Origin: Giesbergeria sp.
Lineage (GTDB): Bacteria > Pseudomonadota > Gammaproteobacteria > Burkholderiales > Burkholderiaceae_C
Length of the DNA stretch: 12,418 nucleotides
Direction of reading: 5' to 3'
Assembly: GCA_030690515.1 (NCBI GenBank)
Contig: JAUYGP010000208.1
Location: forward strand, 1-12,418
The notes beneath the pieces were generated by a model that was not told where the DNA came from, made no database searches, and saw only the letters and a list, made by a program, of their open reading frames with translations. Made by a program: the position numbers and the translations under genes. Below are positions 1-4,676 of this stretch, piece after piece. Each line of letters begins with the position of its first letter. Position 1 is the stretch's first letter.

Positions 1-23
1 TAGGGCGCTACAGCCTGTTTTCA

Positions 24-54
24 TTAAAAAACCGGCCAGTGGCCGGTTTTTTAA
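24..54. terminator. Bidirectional rho-independent terminator
   Basis: A perfect 14-bp inverted repeat (TTAAAAAACCGGCC, loop AGT, then its complement) gives a GC-rich stem flanked by A6 and T6 runs. It can therefore stop transcription on either strand. It probably ends a plus-strand gene lying left of the window and backs up the hemP terminator at 104-144. Bases 1-23 hold no recognisable gene. Bases 55-200 hold only the second terminator. Confidence 0.9.
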
Positions 55-103
55 TGGGTGGGTGGAAAAAAAGCCTGGCTACGCGGGAGTACCGTTGGCT
101 GGC

Positions 104-144
104 AAAAACGACTCTTGCGGACTTGGCTGTCAGTCCGGGAGTCG
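104..144 (-). terminator. Rho-independent terminator after hemP
   Basis: Read on the minus strand, CGACTC pairs with GAGTCG and the inner GGACT pairs with AGTCC, around an 8-nt loop with a small internal loop. The hairpin is followed at once by TTTTT (A104-A108 on the plus strand). It lies about 57 bases past the hemP stop codon, so it most likely ends the hemP and iron-island transcript. Confidence 0.7.
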
Positions 145-200
145 CCCCACGATGATCATTGCGCCCTGCACGCAGGTTGCTGTGGCAGCAGCGCGGAAAC

Positions 201-407
201 TCATTTGGTCAGAATCAGTTTGCCCAGGCGGGTGGCCTGCAGGCGGTAGAGGGCGCCGTTGTGGTGAATGGTCACTGCCTTCTGGCCTTGCAGCAGGGCA
301 TGGCTGTCCACGGCGGGAAGATGGTCTTCACGGGGCGCTGTGGTGGACGATGCGGCCGATGGAGTCTGGTTGAACATGGCAGGAAGGTGCAGGGTGGTGG
401 CGTGCAT
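201..407 (-). CDS. hemP: Hemin uptake protein HemP
   Basis: Small protein of 68 residues from the ATG at 407. The C-terminal half carries the HemP signature: an S-x-LLxG segment (SHALLQGQK), then V-x-I-x-H-x-G-x-x-Y-x-L, and the ending TRLGKLILTK. HemP is found beside TonB-dependent haem and iron uptake genes; its biochemical role is poorly defined, and in related bacteria it has been linked to expression of haem receptors. The frame is open up to a TTG at 440, but that codon overlaps the predicted -10 box, so the ATG at 407 is preferred. An ATG at 377 (58 residues) is also possible. Neither ATG has a clear Shine-Dalgarno sequence. It follows exbD by 77 bases and has its own Fur-type promoter at 440-467, and may also receive read-through from tonB-exbB-exbD. 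Confidence 0.85.
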   Translation of the reverse strand: MHATTLHLPAMFNQTPSAASSTTAPREDHLPAVDSHALLQGQKAVTIHHNGALYRLQATRLGKLILTK

Positions 408-439
408 GGAACAAGAAGCTGTGCTGTGCGATATTGGCA

Positions 440-467
440 ATGATAACCATTCTCAATAAACTGTCCA
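440..467 (-). promoter_or_regulatory. hemP promoter
   Basis: Minus-strand -35 TGGACA (467-462, 5/6 match) and -10 TATCAT (445-440, 5/6) are separated by 16 bases. The start of transcription would fall near 433, leaving a leader of about 26 bases before the ATG at 407. The Fur box at 441-455 covers the -10 box and part of the spacer, which fits repression under iron-replete conditions. Confidence 0.6.
441..455. promoter_or_regulatory. Fur box upstream of hemP
   Basis: TGATAACCATTCTCA matches the 7-1-7 Fur consensus (TGATAAT-N-ATTATCA) at 12 of 14 defined positions. It lies between the exbD stop and hemP and overlaps the predicted -10 element, a normal position for iron-dependent repression by Fur. 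Confidence 0.8.
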
Positions 468-484
468 GCACATTTTGAAGTTTT

Positions 485-895
<411 letters not shown>

Positions 896-897
896 GG

Positions 898-1617
898 TCA
901 GGCCCCTTTCTTGAGCGGACGCACGTTGCCGCTGTCGCCCTGCGCGGTCACGCGGGCGCCTGTCACAAAGTAGGCGTGCAGGTCGTGGGCAAAGCTGTTG
1001 AGGCGGATCAGGATGTGCTTGTTGCCGCGCACCAGCGCGTTGTAGCCCAGCACGGCCGGAATGGCCACCGCCAGGCCCAGGGCCGTCATGATGAGGGCCT
1101 CGCCAATCGGGCCAGCAACCTTGTCAATGGTGGACTGGCCCGAAGTGCCGATGGCCAGCAGTGCGTGGTAAATGCCCCAGACCGTGCCGAACAGGCCGAT
1201 AAAGGGCGCTGTGGAACCTACCGAGGCGAGGATCGCCAGGCCCGATTGCAGGCGTGCGGTAAAGCCGTCGATGCAGTTGCGCAGGCTGCCCGTGATCCAG
1301 TCGCTGATGTCCAGGCTTTCATGCAACTGGCCCTTTGTGTTGCGGTGGTGCGCCGTGGCTTCACGCCCTTCCATGGCGAGCTGGCGGAAGGGGTTGGAAG
1401 GGTCGCTGCCCAGCCGGGTCAGCCCGGCGGCAAAGTCTTCGCTGTGCCAGAAGGTTTGCACCGCGCTGGCGTGCTTCTTGTATTTGACGATGTCCAGCGC
1501 CTTCACCAGTATGACTATCCACGAGGCCAGCGACATGCCCAGCAGCAGTATGGCGACGGCCCGGGTGACGAAGTCGCCCTGGGTCCAGACGTTGGCAAGG
1601 CCGAATTGCGATTCCAT
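898..1617 (-). CDS. exbB: Biopolymer transport protein ExbB
   Basis: 239-residue MotA/TolQ/ExbB-family protein, the main structural subunit of the TonB motor in the inner membrane. Three membrane segments are visible: about 18-38, 127-148 (GLAILASVGSTAPFIGLFGT) and 171-195 (GEALIMTALGLAVAIPAVLGY). The last two carry the small-residue and Thr pattern typical of the channel-lining helices. Length matches E. coli ExbB (244). The ATG at 1617 has an AGGAG Shine-Dalgarno sequence 5 bases upstream. It follows tonB by 15 bases and precedes exbD by 2, giving the order tonB-exbB-exbD. Confidence 0.93.
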   Translation of the reverse strand: MESQFGLANVWTQGDFVTRAVAILLLGMSLASWIVILVKALDIVKYKKHASAVQTFWHSEDFAAGLTRLGSDPSNPFRQLAMEGREATAHHRNTKGQLHESLDISDWITGSLRNCIDGFTARLQSGLAILASVGSTAPFIGLFGTVWGIYHALLAIGTSGQSTIDKVAGPIGEALIMTALGLAVAIPAVLGYNALVRGNKHILIRLNSFAHDLHAYFVTGARVTAQGDSGNVRPLKKGA

Positions 1618-1632
1618 GAGAACTCCTGAAAA

Positions 1633-2319
1633 TTATTCGAGAACAAAATTGATGGGCACCTGGTACCACATGGCTTCGGCCACGCCGTTGCGCTTGCCGG
1701 GTACGAAGCGCCAACGCCTGACCGTGTCCTGGGCCTGGCGGTCGAGGCGGTCGAAACCGCTGGATTTCTGGACCTCTACCTTTTGCGGCAGGCCGTCCGT
1801 ACCAATGAGTACGCGCAGCATCACCTTGCCCTGCTCGCCCATGCGCTTGCTGATGGCCGGGTAGCTGGGCGCCGGGTTTTGCAGGTAGGCGGCGCTGCTC
1901 GATGGGAGGACGACAGTCTCTGCTGCTTTGGGTGCAGGCGGTGCGGGTGGCGCAGCCACTTGCACGGGCGCCTCGATGGGCGGGGCCGGGGGCTGCGGGG
2001 TGGTGACGCCCATCGGTGCGTGGGGGGTCGGGGTGGGGTCGGGTACCGCCACCGGCCTGGGGGCCGGGCGGGGCTTTTGAATTTTGGGCGCGGGCTGCAC
2101 CGGCGGGGGCGCAGGGGGCGGGGGCGGCGCCACCTTGGGCGCGGGCGGGGTGATGAACTGGCTGAGCAACTCCACCGGCACGATCACTTCCGCAGCGCGG
2201 CGCAGCAGCCCGGTTTGCAGGGCCCACAGGCCGCCCACATGCAGCAGCACCACGCCGATGGCGATCACGGCGGTGCGGCTCAGCCCGCCGGGTTGCTCGA
2301 ATCGATCGTAGGATGACAT
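1633..2319 (-). CDS. tonB: Energy transducer TonB
   Basis: 228 residues from the ATG at 2319. One N-terminal membrane anchor (TAVIAIGVVLLHVGGLWAL, including the membrane His of the family) is followed by a long periplasmic Pro-rich region at about residues 55-140 with many PAP/PPPP runs. The C-terminal TonB domain (from about YPAISKRMGEQG to the end) contains the characteristic YP, G-x-V-x-x-x-V and RRWRFVPG elements. It transmits motor energy from ExbB-ExbD to outer-membrane receptors such as the one at 4677-6923. The frame stays open to a TTG at 2334; neither start has a good Shine-Dalgarno sequence, and ATG is preferred because the family N-terminus is short. No Fur box was found directly upstream, so it may depend on the bfd promoter. 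Confidence 0.93.
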   Translation of the reverse strand: MSSYDRFEQPGGLSRTAVIAIGVVLLHVGGLWALQTGLLRRAAEVIVPVELLSQFITPPAPKVAPPPPPAPPPVQPAPKIQKPRPAPRPVAVPDPTPTPHAPMGVTTPQPPAPPIEAPVQVAAPPAPPAPKAAETVVLPSSSAAYLQNPAPSYPAISKRMGEQGKVMLRVLIGTDGLPQKVEVQKSSGFDRLDRQAQDTVRRWRFVPGKRNGVAEAMWYQVPINFVLE

Positions 2320-2326
2320 AAAAATT

Positions 2327-2341
2327 AATAGCAATCAGCGC
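2327..2341 (+). repeat. Intergenic AATAGC-N2-TCAGCGC motif, copy 1
   Basis: AATAGCAATCAGCGC just upstream of tonB matches 13 of 15 bases with a second copy in the opposite orientation at 3933-3947. The bases that follow include CAGCG (2336-2340) and CGCTG (2354-2358) as a short inverted repeat, and a GCGTACGC palindrome. I associate such elements with dispersed intergenic repeats of Acidovorax-type genomes from memory; only the two-copy match is seen here. Confidence 0.45.
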
Positions 2342-2378
2342 AATACTGGCGTACGCTGGGACGGGAAAACACGCAAAC

Positions 2379-2453
2379 TTAGCGGCGCAGAATCCAGCCC
2401 ATGGCGCCTGCCACCAGCAGCAGGCAGATCAGCAGTGTAGTGAAAAGCGCCAC
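2379..2453 (-). CDS. Candidate 24-residue membrane peptide after bfd
   Basis: A short frame runs from GTG (2453-2451) to TAA (2381-2379). The product starts VALFTTLLICLLLVAGAM and ends WILRR: one hydrophobic helix of about 18 residues with a double-Arg C-terminus, the composition of a single-pass inner-membrane peptide. It begins 6 bases after the bfd stop and lies in the same frame as bfd, with tonB 59 bases downstream. A weak Shine-Dalgarno-like GGGTTGAG lies about 7 bases before the GTG. No family is recognised. It could be a real small protein of the iron operon, or chance; the clean hydrophobic-then-basic layout favours a real peptide. Translation would likely be coupled to bfd. Confidence 0.45.
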   Translation of the reverse strand: MALFTTLLICLLLVAGAMGWILRR

Positions 2454-2459
2454 GGCGAC

Positions 2460-2687
2460 TCAACCCGCACAGGCACAGGCCGAAGGCGTGCACACCGCTG
2501 TATTGTGCAACGCAGCAACTGGATGGCTGCTTTGGCACTGGGCCACCACATCACGCGCACAAGCTTCACACCGGCCGCACTGGGTGGCCACGCCCAGTTC
2601 GAACTGGATTTCGTCAAAGCCCATGCCCGCACGGGCGTGGCGGGCGATTTCGCGGTCAGAGATCCGGCGGCAGACACAGACGATCAT
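2460..2687 (-). CDS. bfd: Bacterioferritin-associated ferredoxin (Bfd-type [2Fe-2S] protein)
   Basis: 75-residue protein from ATG at 2687. The N-terminus MIVCVCRRISDREI and the later TQCGRCEAC give the BFD ligand pattern C4-x-C6 ... C37-x2-C40, which binds a [2Fe-2S] cluster. Known Bfd proteins deliver electrons to bacterioferritin to reduce and release stored iron, usually under iron starvation. Length is close to E. coli Bfd (64) but the C-terminus is extended and carries extra cysteines at 43, 51, 66, 71 and 73 (ending CACAG). A Fur-box promoter lies about 30 bases upstream, inside the preceding gene. No bacterioferritin gene is in this window. The longer open frame upstream of this ATG is the antisense-like shadow of the oxidase and is not used. 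Confidence 0.9.
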   Translation of the reverse strand: MIVCVCRRISDREIARHARAGMGFDEIQFELGVATQCGRCEACARDVVAQCQSSHPVAALHNTAVCTPSACACAG

Positions 2688-2714
2688 GGCAGTGGGCGGT
2701 GAAGGGGTGGGCTG

Positions 2715-2744
2715 ATTATAAATGCGAATCCATCGCATTAGCAA
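2715..2744 (-). promoter_or_regulatory. bfd promoter inside the oxidase 3' end
   Basis: On the minus strand, -35 TTGCTA (2744-2739, 4/6) and a perfect -10 TATAAT (2720-2715) are 18 bases apart. Transcription would begin near 2708, about 20 bases before the bfd ATG. The whole promoter overlaps the last codons and stop of the alpha-hydroxy-acid oxidase gene. The Fur box 2721-2739 occupies the spacer. Confidence 0.7.
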
Positions 2745-3906
2745 TATGAGTTGATCCTTGGGGTGGTTGAGACTCAGAAAACTCCAGCAAAGCGCGGCTG
2801 GCCTGGGCCGGTGTGGCGCAGCCTGTGAGCGACATGGCCATTTCCAGTTCGTCGCAGAGCAGGCGCAGCACATGGGCCACCCCGGTGGCGCCCGCCGTGG
2901 CCAGCCCGTAAATGGCGGGGCGACCCAACAGCACGGCGCTGGCGCCCAGTGCCAAGGCCTTGAGCACATCGGTACCGCGGCGGATGCCGCCATCGACCAG
3001 CAGCGGCAGGGCGCCCTGTAGGGCGTCTGCGATCCGTGCCAGCGCGTGGGCTGACGCGGGTGCGGTATCAAGCGTGCGGCCGCCGTGGTTGGATACGATC
3101 AGACCGGCCACGCCCAGTGCGGCGGCCTGCAGCGCATCCTGTGGGTGCAGTACGCCTTTGAGCAGCACCGGCAGTCGCGTGTGCGATTGCAGCCACTGCA
3201 CATCGTCCCAGGTGGGCGCGTGTTCGACGAGGCCCTGGCACAGCAGGCGGGTGCCGTCGGCGGCCTGCGGCAGGGACGGCGGTGGCGCCAGCCCGGCCAG
3301 GTTGACGGCGGCCATGCCGGGCGGTAGCCGAAAACCGGCGCGGCGTTCGCGGTCGCGGGCACCGCTGGCGGGGGCGTCTACCGTCAGCACCAGGGCTTCG
3401 TAGCCTGCGGCCTCGGCGCGCTGCACCAGTGCGCGGGTAAAGCCCCGGTCGTGCTGCAGGTAGAGCTGAAACCACAGCGGGCCACGCCCCGGATCGTCCA
3501 GGAAGACCTGGGCCACTTCTTCCAGCGGCGTGCTGGCCTGGGTGCTGAGCACCATGCCTGCCCCCAGTGCGGCGGCGGCGTAGGCGCTGGCCCGTTCACC
3601 ATCGGGGTGGGCCAGCCGCTGGTAGGCCACCGGGGCCAGCAGGATGGGGTGGGCCAGCGTGCGCCCCAGCAGGGTGGTGCGGGTGTGGCCCGCGGACAGG
3701 GAGCGCAGCACGCGCGGCTGCAGGGTGAGCCCGTCCCAGGCGCTGCGGTTGGCGCGCAGCGTGATTTCGTCGGCGGCGCCGCCGCTGAAGTAAGCCCAGG
3801 CCGTGTCGTCCAGGCGCTGGCGCGCATACCGCTCGTGATCGGCCAGTGCGACGGCGTCTTCGGGGAGGGGCTGGCGCTGCAGCGGGGAGGCGGAAATATT
3901 GGTCAA
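2716..3906 (-). CDS. FMN-dependent alpha-hydroxy-acid oxidase/dehydrogenase
   Basis: 396 residues of the (S)-2-hydroxy-acid oxidase family (LldD, glycolate oxidase, lactate monooxygenase), a TIM-barrel flavoenzyme that oxidises a 2-hydroxy acid to a 2-oxo acid. All catalytic and FMN positions are visible: Tyr39 in AYFSGGAADE, QLY at 147-149, LTVDAP with Asp177, Lys250 in LLKGVL, the catalytic His274 and Arg277 in SNHGGR, and DGGIRRGTDVLKALALGA near 306-323. The start is TTG at 3906, supported by GGAAG 5 bases upstream; no in-frame ATG exists near the N-terminus. The substrate cannot be told from sequence. Its place between piuC and bfd in an iron-uptake cluster suggests iron-linked expression. 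There is no separate Fur box directly upstream, so co-transcription from the receptor promoter is likely. Confidence 0.9.
   Translation of the reverse strand: MTNISASPLQRQPLPEDAVALADHERYARQRLDDTAWAYFSGGAADEITLRANRSAWDGLTLQPRVLRSLSAGHTRTTLLGRTLAHPILLAPVAYQRLAHPDGERASAYAAAALGAGMVLSTQASTPLEEVAQVFLDDPGRGPLWFQLYLQHDRGFTRALVQRAEAAGYEALVLTVDAPASGARDRERRAGFRLPPGMAAVNLAGLAPPPSLPQAADGTRLLCQGLVEHAPTWDDVQWLQSHTRLPVLLKGVLHPQDALQAAALGVAGLIVSNHGGRTLDTAPASAHALARIADALQGALPLLVDGGIRRGTDVLKALALGASAVLLGRPAIYGLATAGATGVAHVLRLLCDELEMAMSLTGCATPAQASRALLEFSESQPPQGSTHIANAMDSHL
2721..2739. promoter_or_regulatory. Fur box controlling bfd
   Basis: AATGCGAATCCATCGCATT is a perfect 7-bp inverted repeat with a 5-base centre. 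It matches the common Fur-site form AATGAGAATCATTCTCATT at 15 of 19 positions. It lies between the -35 and -10 elements of the bfd promoter and within codons for the oxidase C-terminus (NAMDSH). Confidence 0.75.
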
Positions 3907-3932
3907 AATGGCTTCCAGGGTAATACCATCAA

Positions 3933-3947
3933 GCGCTGACAGCTATT
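3933..3947 (-). repeat. Intergenic AATAGC-N2-TCAGCGC motif, copy 2
   Basis: On the minus strand AATAGCTGTCAGCGC lies in the 50-base gap between the dioxygenase stop and the oxidase start, matching the copy at 2327-2341 at 13 of 15 bases. It is preceded by TTCAAAAAC and followed by TTGATGG. It has no U-tract and is not a terminator. Confidence 0.5.
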
Positions 3948-3956
3948 GTTTTTGAA

Positions 3957-4646
3957 TCATGCGTCGGCCCACATGCGCAGCAGGTTGTGGTAGGTGCCGG
4001 TCAGTCCGACCACTGCAGGGGCACTTTCGCCGAGGGCGCTGCGCAGCTTGAGCAAATCCATGTCCATGTCGAACAGCAGCTGGCGCTGCTCGGTCGAGCG
4101 CACCATGCTTTCGACCCAGAAGAAACTGGCCACGCGGGCACCGCGCGTGACGGGTGTGACCTGGTGCACGGTGGAACTGGGGTAGAGCACCATGTCGCCC
4201 GCAGGCAGCCGCACGGCGCGCTCGCCCTGCGGGTGCTGCATGAGCAGCTCGCCGCCGTCGTAGTCCTGCGGGTCGGTGAGGAACAGGGTGCAGGAAATGT
4301 CGCTGCGCACCCATTGGTCGGGCACCTTGGAGCGCAGCACGGCGCCGTCCACATGAGGGCCGTAGGAGTTGCTCTCGCCGCTGTAGCGGTTGAACAGCGG
4401 GTTGAATATTTTCTTGGGCAGCGCGGCGGAAAAGAACAGCGGGTCGCGCTGCAGTGCGGCCAGCACCAGGGCGCGCAGTTGCTGCGTCTGGGCACTGTCC
4501 TGCGCGAGTTGCTCGTTGCGCTTGTGCGCCAGCGCCTGCACCCCTGCGCTGCTGCGTCCGTCCACCCAGGGGGCGTTGTCACCGAGCAGGCTGCGGGCGG
4601 TGACGACCTCTTGGGGGGTGAGAATGTTTTTGAGATGCAAGAACAT
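3957..4646 (-). CDS. piuC: PiuC/YbiX-type Fe(II)/2-oxoglutarate PKHD hydroxylase
   Basis: 229 residues, the usual length of the PKHD-type hydroxylase family (E. coli YbiX 225). The double-stranded beta-helix core shows the iron ligands H98-x-D100 (in YGPHVDGAVL) and H161 (in STVHQVTPV), with Arg171 in TRGARVASFFW in the place that binds 2-oxoglutarate. These proteins are encoded next to Fiu/PiuA-type siderophore receptors and are Fur-regulated; their substrate is not firmly established. Here the gene starts 30 bases after the receptor stop, so the two form one transcription unit, as with fiu-ybiX in E. coli. The ATG at 4646 has no obvious Shine-Dalgarno sequence. The gap contains a short tandem repeat (AGGGGCTT twice, 4663-4678). 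Confidence 0.92.
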   Translation of the reverse strand: MFLHLKNILTPQEVVTARSLLGDNAPWVDGRSSAGVQALAHKRNEQLAQDSAQTQQLRALVLAALQRDPLFFSAALPKKIFNPLFNRYSGESNSYGPHVDGAVLRSKVPDQWVRSDISCTLFLTDPQDYDGGELLMQHPQGERAVRLPAGDMVLYPSSTVHQVTPVTRGARVASFFWVESMVRSTEQRQLLFDMDMDLLKLRSALGESAPAVVGLTGTYHNLLRMWADA

Positions 4647-4676
4647 GGTGGATGCGCCAGGCAGGGGCTTAGGGGC

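Noticed and set aside
1361..2227. Long minus-strand open frame of 288 residues overlapping tonB and exbB
   Set aside because: It is a frame shadow: Arg/Pro/Ala/Gly-rich low-complexity product with no domain, fully covered by well-supported tonB and exbB.
2320..2345. Possible Fur box upstream of tonB
   Set aside because: The best alignment of this A/T-rich stretch to the 19-bp consensus gave about 8 matches, near chance; the AATAGC repeat explains the stretch better.
2460..2462. bfd TGA as a selenocysteine codon
   Set aside because: No SECIS-like hairpin is evident directly after it, and Bfd already has all cluster ligands upstream of this codon.
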